Shown here: piece after piece, positions 1 through 7,966 of the stretch
Position numbering within the stretch: position 1 is the stretch's first letter
Layout of the letters: every line of letters starts with the position of its first letter
Origin: Massilia aquatica
GTDB lineage: Bacteria; Pseudomonadota; Gammaproteobacteria; Burkholderiales; Burkholderiaceae_D
Assembly (NCBI RefSeq): GCF_011682045.1
Contig: NZ_VVIW01000038.1
Location: 1 to 37,933, forward strand
DNA length: 37,933 bases
Direction of reading: 5' to 3'
Program-made: the position numbers and the translations under genes
Notes under the pieces: generated by a model
Databases searched by the model: none
Told to the model about the DNA's origin: nothing
The model's input: the letters and a program-made list of their open reading frames with translations, nothing else

Positions 1-66
1 GTCTTGCAAAGCATGGGGAAGCAGCATTTGCTGATGCTGATCGTATGGAAGGTAGCTCGTCGTCAT
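1..66 (-). CDS. IS1182-type transposase, N-terminal 22 residues (runs off the left edge)
   Basis: A minus-strand ATG at 66-64 opens a frame that continues out of the window. The residues are MTTSYLPYDQHQQ followed by MLLPHALQD. This 'Y-x-PYD-x(3)-QMLLP-x-(A/S)L-x-D' opening is the usual start of IS1182-family (DDE) transposases, which go on with a 'WLP-x-(D/G)H' stretch not visible here. Only the first 22 codons can be read, so the family call rests on a short motif recalled from known members. The gene sits immediately downstream of, and in the same direction as, a truncated IS3 orfA, so this element probably inserted into that one. No clear Shine-Dalgarno sequence is present; a GAGG lies about 11 bases before the ATG. 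Confidence 0.55.
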   Translation of the reverse strand, partial: MTTSYLPYDQHQQMLLPHALQD

Positions 67-100
67 TTGACAAGTTTACCTCGTCACCATTCGGATTGCA

Positions 101-397
101 TCAGTTTCTGCCGCGCAGACTCCTAGCCAAGCGCAGGATCTCATTTGCCTTGCGTAGTTCACGAACTTCGCGCTCCAGCGCTTTGACCCGCTCGGTTTCG
201 GCCGTGGTGGGACCTTCCCGCTTACCTGTGTCGCGCTCATGCTGGCGAACCCAGCGACGTAGCGTTTCCGCGGTACAGCCAATCTTGGCCGCTATAGATG
301 TGATGGCCGCCCACTGCGACTCGTACTGGTCGCCAGCCTCCTCGACCATGCGCACGGCGCGCTCCATCACTTCTGGGGAGTATTTCGATTTCTTCAT
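101..397 (-). pseudogene. IS3-family transposase OrfA, 3' end truncated
   Basis: 98 codons. Residues 1-55 form the helix-turn-helix region typical of IS3-family OrfA ([14 protein letters not shown] near residue 5, [17 protein letters not shown] near 36-52). They are followed by a heptad-like stretch with [20 protein letters not shown] (residues 72-91), the leucine zipper that precedes the programmed frameshift. In intact members the zipper is followed by SAFFAQAEL-type residues and then by overlapping orfB. Here the frame leaves the family after ILRLA, ends in unrelated residues (RSLRGRN), and no orfB follows; an IS1182-like start lies there instead. The gene is therefore a remnant that can supply no catalytic DDE domain. 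The ATG is preceded by GGAG (spacing about 6). Confidence 0.8.
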
Positions 398-432
398 GGT
401 GGCTCCATTTTCTCAAATATTGGAGCCTCCTT

Positions 433-450
433 CAAACCCGGGGCGATTCA
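433..450 (-). repeat. Probable left terminal inverted repeat of the truncated IS3 element
   Basis: Read on the minus strand this is TGAATCGCCCCGGGTTTG. It begins with TGA and lies about 36 bases upstream of the OrfA ATG, the usual place for an IS3-family left end. The partner repeat would lie beyond the lost orfB and is not in the window, so the exact boundary at 450 is inferred. Confidence 0.5.
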
Positions 451-457
451 ATCCCGA

Positions 458-501
458 TTCAGTTCCCGATCACCCCTCCTTCAGTTCCCGATCACCCCTT
501 C
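458..501. repeat. Two-copy tandem repeat, 22-bp unit, 21/22 identical
   Basis: TTCAGTTCCCGATCACCCCT occurs at 458-477 and again at 480-499, with a 22-bp period (units 458-479 and 480-501). A partial, diverged copy (TTCAATCCCGA) overlaps the IS3 end just to the left. Multiple short direct repeats of this kind are seen at the ends of some IS families such as IS21, but no transposase of that type is nearby. Confidence 0.7.
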
Positions 502-562
502 TCCAGCCCCAAGCAAAGCAGACACGCCTGGCACCTTTTGGAATCGCATTTGGCGCTAGATG

Positions 563-703
563 TCAACGGCGATCCAAAACTGATTGCACCGTGATTTTCC
601 TCGGCGCCGCCCGCCCGGTTGGCGGGTGCCACCGGATCAGAATGTACCGCAGGCGCTCGGCCAGCATCTCGACATCGTCCCACGGGTCAAGCGCGGTCTT
701 CAT
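563..703 (-). CDS. Small hypothetical ORF, 46 aa
   Basis: This ORF starts at an ATG (703-701) that overlaps the stop codon of the upstream reading frame as ATGA, a common sign of translational coupling. The product begins MKTALDPWDDVEML, is rich in charged residues (RLRYILIRW in the middle), and ends SVLDRR before a TGA. It has no signal peptide or membrane segment and I do not recognise a family. Support comes from the overlap, the direction shared with its neighbour and mostly G/C third positions. It could also be the remnant of a longer gene. The upstream partner is frameshifted, so the pair may no longer be expressed. Confidence 0.4.
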   Translation of the reverse strand: MKTALDPWDDVEMLAERLRYILIRWHPPTGRAAPRKITVQSVLDRR

Positions 704-1256
704 GCACTAATACCGCTTTCGGCAAACTGGCTGCGGAGCTTGTCCGCAGAGCTGATCTGCAGTGGTGCTGCGTCGCGTATGGAAGTCCGGGCGTGCGGAG
801 CGCCTGATTCACCGGGAGGGAGCGCGAGCAGGTACTGGGCCGCGATACCGCGCTCGGCTCGCACGGCGTGCTTCAGTAGAGACAGGGCGCGGATAGGGTT
901 GGGCACTTGCCCCCGCAGATATCGCTGAACTTCTGCCAGCCGAACGCTGGAATGGCCAGCAATGGCGTCGGCGGCAGGCACAGGCAGCCCAAGATCGGCA
1001 CGTGCTGATCTGGTAGTGCGGCCAAGGCATCGACGATCCTGGCGCTGGAATCGAGCGCCGGCGCCGGGCCGCCACGCCATAAGGCGGTATCGCCTTGCGC
1101 CTCGGCGGGGTAAGCTTGACGATACCGCCCGACCCAGGTGAGCGACGGATAGTGCTGGTGCAGTTCGGCGTGCAAGGCCTCGCCATCGGTCGGCGTCGTT
1201 TGCGCCAACGCGGCGGCGGCGGTGGCGAATAGCGCTGTGAACAATATGCCGGGCAT
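700..1256 (-). pseudogene. Secreted protein gene with an internal frameshift
   Basis: From an ATG at 1256 the frame encodes a clear signal peptide (MPGILFTALFATAAAALAQ, probable cleavage after ALA) and then a plausible mature domain (GEALHAELHQHYP, LTWVGRYRQAYP, ARIVDALAAL). At about 985-1005 the protein-like composition switches to the next frame, which continues as LGLPVPAADAIAG, RYLRGQVPNPIRALSLLKHA and AQYLLALPPGES to a TGA at 700-702. That stop overlaps the next ORF as ATGA. The first frame runs on to about 873 but as cysteine/proline-rich nonsense. The simplest reading is one gene of about 185 codons broken by one indel; a sequencing error would look the same. The family is not recognised. 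Confidence 0.5.
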
Positions 1257-1369
1257 AAGCTTGCCCAACTGGCTCGGTGTTGTCAGGTCTGTATCGGTTA
1301 TTGTCGTTTTTCCATGGGAAATTATTAGCGAAGGCTCGGATGGAGTCGGATGTAAGCAGCTTAATCGAC

Positions 1370-1386
1370 CGGACCGATGCGGTCCG
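1370..1386. repeat. Short perfect inverted repeat in the gap between GH92 and the secreted-protein remnant
   Basis: CGGACCG (1370-1376) and CGGTCCG (1380-1386) can pair around the 3-base loop ATG. No T-run follows on either strand, so it does not look like an intrinsic terminator. It is the only notable structure I see in the roughly 300-base gap 1257-1553, which otherwise shows no convincing gene. Confidence 0.5.
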
Positions 1387-1553
1387 CACGAAGCGACGAA
1401 CGGCAATATCAGCATGATGGAACATAAAATTGGTGAATCCGCGGCAGGCGGCGCGGCCAGTTCCCCATAAAGAACAGGACGGCGACAGGCCCGTGCTGGT
1501 GCCCGTGCCGCCTGCTTACGTCACAGGGAGCCTTGGTGCCGCGCTGCGGCCGC

Positions 1554-3992
1554 TTATGGCGCGATGCCGGCCGGTGGACGCGGCAGGTCGCGGGCACGCG
1601 TGCCCCAGCCCTTGGTGTCCGGCTGCGGCGCAAGCTGGTACTTCAGGGCGCCGCCCGACTGCAGTTGTTCCCAGTCGACCCACACGCGCTCCACCGCGCG
1701 CTCACCGTAGCGCACCGACTTGACGAAGCGGCTCTGACCCGGCTTGGCGCCTGGCGCCTCGATGCGCAGGGTGCGGCCTTGCGGCAGGTCGATCTCGGCA
1801 TGGGCGAAGCGCGGCGCGTGCAGCAGGAAGCGGCCGCTGCCCGGCATGTCCGGATAGATGCCCAGGGCGCTGAACAGGTACCAGGCCGACATGGTGCCCA
1901 AGTCGTCGTTGCCGGTCACGCCGCCGGGGCCATTGGTAAACAGCGTTTCCGCGCCGCGCAGCACGGTGGTGGTCTTCCACGGCTGGCCCATCAAGGTGTA
2001 CATCCATGGGGCATGCAGGTCGGGCTCGTTGTTCGGGTTGTAGCGGAACTGGGCATAGTAGCTGTACGGCCCGACCACCCACGACTTGCGCACCGCGTTC
2101 GGGTCGGCCCGCACCGCCTCGTAGTCGAAGAACTGGTCGAGGCGGCCCAGAGCTTGCTGGGCCCCGCCCATCGCCGCCGCCAGGCCCGGCACGTCCTGCT
2201 GCGCCAGCCACTGGTACTGCCAGGCCGTGCCTTCGTGGAAGCCGTGGTCGCCGCGCGGATCGAACCCGCTGCCGACGTCGGCGAACCAGCTGCCGTCGGC
2301 CAGGCGTGGACGCGGGAAGCCGCGCTGGCCGCTCGCCTGGTCGACCGCATTGGCGTCCCAGATCTTGCGCCAGTTGAGGGCGCGCTGCGACAGCACCTGG
2401 GCGTCGTCCGCATGGCCGAGCGCCTTTGCCATCTCGGCCAGCGCGCCATCGGCCAGCGCGTACTCGAGGGTCGCCGAGGCGCCGTGGTGCGGGTCGGTGT
2501 CCATGCCTTTCGAGACAAAGCTGCTGTCGTACTGCACGAAGCCTTGTTTCAGGTAATTCGGGTTGCCCGAACGGCCTTGCGGGCGAATCCCGTGCGCCGG
2601 GATGCCGAAGGCGTTCTCGCGCAGCGCGGCGTAGGCTTCGGCTTCGCGGCCCTTGAGCGCGCCGAAGCGCCACAGATCGACCAGGAACGGGGTGACCGGG
2701 TCGCCCGTCATGATGTTGGTTTCGAAGTTTGCATAGCCCCAGCGCGGCAGCCAGCCGCCATGCTCGCGGATTTTCAGGACCGACGTCGCGATATCGCTGG
2801 CGCGCTCCGGACGCAGCAGCGCAAGCAGCTGGTTCTGCGCGCGGTAGGTGTCCCACAGCGAGAAGAACTCGTAGTAGGTCCAGCCCTTGGCAGTGTGGAT
2901 CGCGTCGTCGTAGCCGCGGTAGCGGCCGTCGGCGTCGTTGCCGGTCAGCGGTTGCAGCAGCGCGTGGTACAGCGCGGTATAGAACACGGTGCGCTCGTCG
3001 GTGCTGCCGCCCTCGATGCGCACGCTCTTCAATTCGCGCTGCCAGTTGGCCTGCGCCTTGGCCTTCATCGCGTCGAACGTCATCAGGCGCCCGTCCGCCA
3101 TGCCTTCGGCGTTCAGGTTGATGCGCGCGCCTTGCGCGTCCACGTGCGAGATCGCGCTGACCGCGGTGACGGCCTGTCCGTTCTTGAGGTCGAACGTCAG
3201 CCAGACGCCATGCGGCTTGGCCTCGCCCTGCTGGCTGGGGCCACTGGCGCCCGGCCAGCCGCCGCGATCGTCCCACACGCCCCTGGCCTTGATCGGCTGG
3301 TCGAACACCATGCGGAACCACGTGGTGTACTTGGCCCCGCCACAGAAGCTCCTGGTGACGATCTTGCCTTCGACGCTACGATCGTCGATCACCCTGACTT
3401 CACTGCCGATGACGGAATGGCGTTCGTTGGCCTGGGCCACGTTGAGCAGCACATGGCCGGTCGTGGTGCCGCTCGCATAGGTGTAGCGTTCGGCGGCGGC
3501 GCGGGTCAGCGCGGTGGCCTCGGCCGTGATGCCGCCATAGCTGGTGAGCTTGACCTTGTAGTAGCCGGCCTGGCCGACTTCGTCGGCATGGGTGTACCCG
3601 GCGGCGTAGCGCTGGTGGTCGAACGTGTCCTTCCTGGCGGTGTCGAAGTCGCCGCCCGGGCCGATGGTGCCGGTGACCGGCAGCACCGACAGCTGCCCGC
3701 CCTGCTCCCAGCAGCCGGCGCCCGACAGGAAAGAATGGCCGAAGCCGCGAATGAGCTTGTCGCTGTAGCGGTAACCGGCATAGTGCCCGGCGATCGGGCC
3801 AACCTGGATCATGCCGAACGGGGCCGAGGCGCCGGGGAAGGTGTTGCCTTCGTCCTGGGTGCCGATGAAGGTGTTGACCGGCGTGGTATCGCCGGCGGCG
3901 GCTGCGGGGTAGTGCACGGCCAGCGGCATGCACGCCAGCAGCGCGAGACGCAGGACCGGCCGCAGCGAGGTAAAACGGGGATGTCGTATCAC
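1554..3992 (-). CDS. GH92 family alpha-mannosidase, secreted (812 aa)
   Basis: A GH92 exo-alpha-mannosidase; family members remove terminal mannose from glycans with calcium assistance. The start is a GTG at 3992 preceded by AAGGAGA at 7-base spacing. The N-terminus is a signal peptide (LRLALLACMPLAVHYPAAAA). The GH92 N-terminal beta-sandwich begins with VNTFIGTQDEGNTFPGASAPFGM. The (alpha/alpha)6 catalytic domain carries FSLWDTYR, GFHEGTAWQYQW near residue 585 (the Glu matching the family's general acid), and GNDDLGTMSAWYLFSALGIYP near residue 697 (Asp pair linked to the catalytic base). The length is normal for a single-unit GH92. The start overlaps the stop of the upstream epimerase remnant (GTGA), which argues for coupled translation. 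The export signal and the TonB receptor upstream point to action in the periplasm or at the cell surface. Exact linkage specificity cannot be read from sequence. Confidence 0.93.
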   Translation of the reverse strand: MIRHPRFTSLRPVLRLALLACMPLAVHYPAAAAGDTTPVNTFIGTQDEGNTFPGASAPFGMIQVGPIAGHYAGYRYSDKLIRGFGHSFLSGAGCWEQGGQLSVLPVTGTIGPGGDFDTARKDTFDHQRYAAGYTHADEVGQAGYYKVKLTSYGGITAEATALTRAAAERYTYASGTTTGHVLLNVAQANERHSVIGSEVRVIDDRSVEGKIVTRSFCGGAKYTTWFRMVFDQPIKARGVWDDRGGWPGASGPSQQGEAKPHGVWLTFDLKNGQAVTAVSAISHVDAQGARINLNAEGMADGRLMTFDAMKAKAQANWQRELKSVRIEGGSTDERTVFYTALYHALLQPLTGNDADGRYRGYDDAIHTAKGWTYYEFFSLWDTYRAQNQLLALLRPERASDIATSVLKIREHGGWLPRWGYANFETNIMTGDPVTPFLVDLWRFGALKGREAEAYAALRENAFGIPAHGIRPQGRSGNPNYLKQGFVQYDSSFVSKGMDTDPHHGASATLEYALADGALAEMAKALGHADDAQVLSQRALNWRKIWDANAVDQASGQRGFPRPRLADGSWFADVGSGFDPRGDHGFHEGTAWQYQWLAQQDVPGLAAAMGGAQQALGRLDQFFDYEAVRADPNAVRKSWVVGPYSYYAQFRYNPNNEPDLHAPWMYTLMGQPWKTTTVLRGAETLFTNGPGGVTGNDDLGTMSAWYLFSALGIYPDMPGSGRFLLHAPRFAHAEIDLPQGRTLRIEAPGAKPGQSRFVKSVRYGERAVERVWVDWEQLQSGGALKYQLAPQPDTKGWGTRARDLPRPPAGIAP

Positions 3993-4381
3993 GATACTTC
4001 TCCTTCAAGCAGTTCGAACAATTGATGCATGGCGGCGGGCGGCGGCGGGGTGCCGACTTCCACCTTGCCGCCATCGAGCATCCACGCATAGCCGCAGCCA
4101 TCGCGGGCGCGGTGCGCCTCGTGCAGGAAGCGCAGCGCGTGCTTCAGGCCATCGAGGTGGGCCGGATCCTGGAACTGGCGGTACGCCATCGCGCAGGTGA
4201 ACACGAAGCGCGAGCTGCTGACCAAGTGCCGGTGCTGCCGGTCATAGACCGTGCCGTCGTCCTTGAAATAGTGGAACAGGCCGCCGGCGGGATCGATCGC
4301 CCGCGGGTGGTAGAAGCGCATCGTGTGGCGCGCATGGCCGGGCAGCACGTCCCGGCTGCGAAAGTTTGGAAAAGTAGTCAT
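3989..4381 (-). pseudogene. AGE-family epimerase/mannose isomerase-like gene, reduced to its N-terminal third
   Basis: From the ATG at 4381 the product (130 aa) matches the beginning of AGE-family sugar isomerases (N-acylglucosamine 2-epimerase/D-mannose isomerase type): MRFYHPRAIDPAGGLFHYF, YDRQHRHLVSSSRFVFTCAMA and LRFLHEAHRARDGCGYAW. Family members are about 380-420 residues and use an (alpha/alpha)6 barrel; the helices holding the catalytic histidines are missing here. After GGKVE, where the family normally continues with an N-H-C-Y motif, the frame runs into VGTPPPPAAMHQLFELLEGEVS and stops, overlapping the GH92 start. The intact 3' junction suggests an in-frame internal deletion rather than random decay. 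An intact version would have turned liberated mannose into fructose, in keeping with the neighbours. The ATG lacks a good ribosome site. Confidence 0.75.
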
Positions 4382-4501
4382 GGTGATGTGGTGGCGGGTG
4401 TACGCCAGTCGTCGTAGCCGCTCGCGCGCACGCTCGTCTCGACTGGCACGGTTATGTGGATGTGTTTTGCGCGTTGTAGCCAACGCCGCATGCACGGGCC
4501 T

Positions 4502-7500
4502 TTACCTCGCTTCGAGCAATTCCAGTTCCGCCAGCTCGAACGGTGTGCCTTGCGCAAAGCGCAGCCGGTATTCCCGGTAGGCGCCCGGCCTGGAGACGCC
4601 GAACGGGCGCAACTGCCGCTCCCACGCAAACGGCTCCTTCTCGCGCGTGTCGAGCACGACCCAGGCGCCGCTGCCGTCGCGCCCTTCCAGCGTCCATGAC
4701 AGCGTGCCCGCCGGCGCCTTCCCGCCGGTGATGGTGTAGTGAACGATGGTGGCGGCATTGGGCAAAGTGAAGCCGACGTTCGCGCCGGCCGGCAGCGCCA
4801 CGGTGGTGGCTGCATCGTCGTCGACCAGCGGCCCGGGGACGCGCTTGCCGTCGACCGTGACGGCTGCGTCTTGCGAGCGGTCGCGCAGGCCGGCGGGGCG
4901 TTGTCCGGCGCTGGTCATCGATGCGGGCAAGGCGCCGGCATCGCTGCCCCACGCCGACGGCTTGCTGCCCATCGTGAATTCCAGGGTGGCGCCGGCGGCA
5001 ATGTCGGCGTGCCGGATCCACGCTTTGTTCCAGGGCGCGCCGTTGACCTTGAGCGACTGCACGTAGACGTTCTCCGGGCTGTTACCGTGCGCGATCACCG
5101 ATAGCAGGCGGCCATTTTCGAGACGCACGTCAGTGCGGGCAAAGGCCGGCGAACCGATCACGTATTCGGGAGACCCCATCCGCAGCGGATACAGTCCCAT
5201 CATCGCGAAGGTGTACCAGGCCGACATCTCGCCATTGTCCTCGTCGCCGGCATATCCCTGGCCGATCTCGCTGCCCAGGTACAGGCGGGCCACGATGTCG
5301 CGGGTGATCTTCTGCGTCTTCCAGGGCTGGCCGGCGGCGACATACATCCACGGGATGTGATGCGATGGCTGGTTGCTGTGGGCGTACATCCCCATGCGTA
5401 CGTCGCGCGCTTCGGTCATCTCGTGGATCACCTGGCCGTAGCTGCCGGAGAATTTGGCATCGGCCGCTTCGGGGGTGGCGAAGAAGGTGTCGAGGCGCCT
5501 GGCCAGCGCGGCGCGGCCACCCATCAGGCCCGCCAGTCCTTCGGCGTCGTGCGGCACGGTGAAGGCGAAATTCCAGGCATTCGCTTCGGTATAGTCGCCG
5601 CCCCAGCGGCGCGCATCGAAGGTGCCGGCCGCCTCGCGCCATTGCCCCTTGGCGTCGCGGCCGCGGAAAAACCCGGTGGCCGGGTCGAACAGGTGCACGT
5701 AGTCAGCGGCGCGCGCCTTGAAATAGGCGGCTTCCTCGCGGTAGCGGCGGCCACGCGCGCTGTCGCCCTCGGCGAAGGCCAGGGCGGTGGCCATCTGCGC
5801 CAGGCCGAAGTCGTTGAGCGCGCCTTCCAGCGTCCACGACATGCCTTCATGGACGCTGGCGTCGGCGTAGCCGCGGTACATCGAGCGTTCCAGGCCCTTG
5901 CGCCCGACGTTCGACACGGGCGGCACGACGGTGGCGTTCTTGAGCGCCGCCTCGTAGGCCTGGTGCGCATCGAAGCCGCGCACGCCCTTGAGCCAGGCGT
6001 CGGCGAAGGCCACGTCGGAACTGGTGCCGACCATCAGGTCGGCATAGCCCGGCGAGGACCAGCGCGCCACCCAGCCGCCGTCGCGGTATTGCTGCAGGAA
6101 GCCGTCGACCATCTCGCCAGCGCGCGTTGGCGCGAACAGCGTGTAAGCCGGCCAAGTGGTGCGGAAGGTGTCCCAGAAGCCGTTGTTGACGTAGACCTTG
6201 CCGGGCACCACGGGGGCCGAGGTGCGTACGGCATCGCCGCCGGTGTTGGCCGTCGACCAGCCGCTCTGGTCGGCGTGGCGCCAGTCGGGCCGCTGCGCGG
6301 TGCCGACGTTTTCGTGGGCGACGTTCGGATACAGGAACAGGCGGTAGAGATTGGAATAGACGGTGGTGAGCTGGTCGTCGCTCGCGCCCTCGACCTTGAC
6401 CCGGCCCAGTTCCGCATCCCAGGCGGCCTGCGCGCGCTCGCGCACGGTGTCGAAGCCGGCGTCGCCGATTTCCAGCGCGAGGTTGCGCTCAGCCTGTGCG
6501 AGCGAGATGAGCGAGGTGGCGATGCGCATGCACACTTCGCCCTTGTCGGCCTTGAACTTGATGTAGCCGGTGGGACGGCCGGTGGCGATCGCGCCGCTAT
6601 CCTGCCAGGACTGGTCGAAGCGCGCGAACACGAACATGCGCGCGGCGCCGTTCGACAGCCCGCTGCGCGTATCGGTATAGCCGCGCAGGGTCTGGGCGCC
6701 CGCGTCGAAGGTCAAGCCGCCGCGCTCGTCGACGTTATCGAACAGCAGATTGGCATCGCCCCCTTGCGGGAAGCGGAAACGGAAGATCGCGGCGCGCTCG
6801 CTCGGCGCGATTTCGGCGCGGATGCCGTTGTCGAAGTCGACGCGGTAGGTGTGGGCGCGCGCCACTTCGTTCTCGTGCGAGAACGACAGCGCGCGGCGCT
6901 TGCGGTCGGCGTCGGGCTGGCCGGCGGCGTTCGACGGCATCACCTGGAAGCTCTGGCGGTCGCCCATCCACGGGCTGGGCTGATGGCTCAGCGAGAGCGC
7001 CTGCAGGCGCGGGCGGTTGTCATCGTCGTTCTGCTCGTTCCAGCGGTACAGCCAGTTCAGGGTGCCGGCATCGGTGGCCGGGGTCCAGAAGTTGAAGCCG
7101 TGCGGCGTTGCCGTGGCCGGGATGTTGTTACCTCGCGAGAAAGTGCCGTTGGCCTGGGTGCCGCGCGTGGTCAGGACATGGTCCGACGGCCGCGTTGCCG
7201 CGCTGCGCACCTGCTGCGTGACCTCAATGTCGTCGAGCCAGCCGCTGGCGCCGGCTCCGGATGTCGGCTGCAGCACCAGCTCGATCGCCCTGATGCGCCG
7301 CCCGGCGAGTTGGCCCAGCCGCACCGCCTTGTGCGCCCACTGCTGCGGATACAGCGTGCGCGACTGCGCCTGCGCGGCCGCATCGGCGCGCACGCCGTGG
7401 TTGTCGCGCAGGTCCAGGCTGGAGATGCGGCGGCCGTCGTCGAGCACCAGGTCCAGCGCCACGCCGGTGGAGGAGTCGATGTCGCCGTCGACGATCTCCG

Positions 7501-7813
7501 GCAGCACCTTCCACGACAGGGTGGTAGCGCGCCCGATCGCGATATCGACCGGGAACAGCTGCAGCCGTCCGCCCTTGCCGGCGGCACGGTAGCGCAGCGC
7601 GCGCGCGCCGCTGTAGCCGGCCTTCGGCTTGGCCGCATAGGGGCGCTCCGGGCCGTCGCCGGGTTCGACCCTGACGCCCTCGGCGGCCATGGTGGCGGGC
7701 GCGGGCTGGCCCGCTTCGAACGAGGTCGAGAAACGCGGTTCGGCCGCGCCGGCGGCAGCGGCGCCGGCCAGCAGCATGGCCACGGTCGATACGATGGTGT
7801 GCGTGTTGTTCAT
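4502..7813 (-). CDS. Large multidomain GH92 alpha-mannosidase, secreted (1103 aa)
   Basis: A second GH92 enzyme with extra modules. I chose the ATG at 7813 because it opens a signal peptide (MNNTHTIVSTVAMLLAG, cleavage after AAGAA) and has an upstream AGGAG; the frame is open further upstream but with nonsense composition. After the signal come a galactose-binding-like beta-sandwich (about 30-200; LSWKVLPEIVDGDID, GWLDDIEV), the GH92 N-domain (GTFSRGNNIPATATPHGFNFW) and the catalytic barrel with NGFWDTFRTTWPAY, SVHEGMSWTLEGALNDFG near residue 656 (putative acid Glu) and GDEDNGEMSAWYTFAMMGLYP near 858. About 110 C-terminal residues form an F5/8-type sandwich (VHYTITGGKAPAGTLSW, WVVLDTREK, YREYRLRFAQG). 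It shares only the core motifs with the 812-aa enzyme downstream, so the two probably differ in substrate. The TonB receptor gene ends about 150 bases upstream, with a terminator between. Confidence 0.92.
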   Translation of the reverse strand: MNNTHTIVSTVAMLLAGAAAAGAAEPRFSTSFEAGQPAPATMAAEGVRVEPGDGPERPYAAKPKAGYSGARALRYRAAGKGGRLQLFPVDIAIGRATTLSWKVLPEIVDGDIDSSTGVALDLVLDDGRRISSLDLRDNHGVRADAAAQAQSRTLYPQQWAHKAVRLGQLAGRRIRAIELVLQPTSGAGASGWLDDIEVTQQVRSAATRPSDHVLTTRGTQANGTFSRGNNIPATATPHGFNFWTPATDAGTLNWLYRWNEQNDDDNRPRLQALSLSHQPSPWMGDRQSFQVMPSNAAGQPDADRKRRALSFSHENEVARAHTYRVDFDNGIRAEIAPSERAAIFRFRFPQGGDANLLFDNVDERGGLTFDAGAQTLRGYTDTRSGLSNGAARMFVFARFDQSWQDSGAIATGRPTGYIKFKADKGEVCMRIATSLISLAQAERNLALEIGDAGFDTVRERAQAAWDAELGRVKVEGASDDQLTTVYSNLYRLFLYPNVAHENVGTAQRPDWRHADQSGWSTANTGGDAVRTSAPVVPGKVYVNNGFWDTFRTTWPAYTLFAPTRAGEMVDGFLQQYRDGGWVARWSSPGYADLMVGTSSDVAFADAWLKGVRGFDAHQAYEAALKNATVVPPVSNVGRKGLERSMYRGYADASVHEGMSWTLEGALNDFGLAQMATALAFAEGDSARGRRYREEAAYFKARAADYVHLFDPATGFFRGRDAKGQWREAAGTFDARRWGGDYTEANAWNFAFTVPHDAEGLAGLMGGRAALARRLDTFFATPEAADAKFSGSYGQVIHEMTEARDVRMGMYAHSNQPSHHIPWMYVAAGQPWKTQKITRDIVARLYLGSEIGQGYAGDEDNGEMSAWYTFAMMGLYPLRMGSPEYVIGSPAFARTDVRLENGRLLSVIAHGNSPENVYVQSLKVNGAPWNKAWIRHADIAAGATLEFTMGSKPSAWGSDAGALPASMTSAGQRPAGLRDRSQDAAVTVDGKRVPGPLVDDDAATTVALPAGANVGFTLPNAATIVHYTITGGKAPAGTLSWTLEGRDGSGAWVVLDTREKEPFAWERQLRPFGVSRPGAYREYRLRFAQGTPFELAELELLEAR

Positions 7814-7916
7814 GTGAGGACGATCTCCTGTGGAGTGGGACGGCCGCCCGCGCGGCGGCGGCCAGCGAACCCGGATCGAGGGCGGCGCGCGGCAGGGTCG
7901 ACAGCGGTCGCGGAAC

Positions 7917-7957
7917 AAAAAAAACACCCTCGCCGCGCCGCTGGCGCCGCGAGGGTG
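7917..7957 (-). terminator. Rho-independent terminator after the TonB receptor gene
   Basis: Read on the minus strand, CACCCTCG and CGAGGGTG (7925-7932 with 7950-7957) form an 8-bp stem with additional GC pairing inside, followed directly by eight T (7917-7924). It begins 10 bases after the receptor's stop codon. It should limit readthrough into the GH92 gene, so receptor and enzymes may be made in different amounts. Confidence 0.85.
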
Positions 7958-7966
7958 GATGCGGAC

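Noticed and set aside
458-501. Tandem repeat considered as a CRISPR array
   Set aside because: The two units abut with no spacers and no cas genes are in the window.
1533-4025. An 830-codon plus-strand open frame opposite the 812-aa GH92 gene
   Set aside because: Antisense shadow of a gene with clear catalytic motifs; repetitive low-information composition, no ribosome site.
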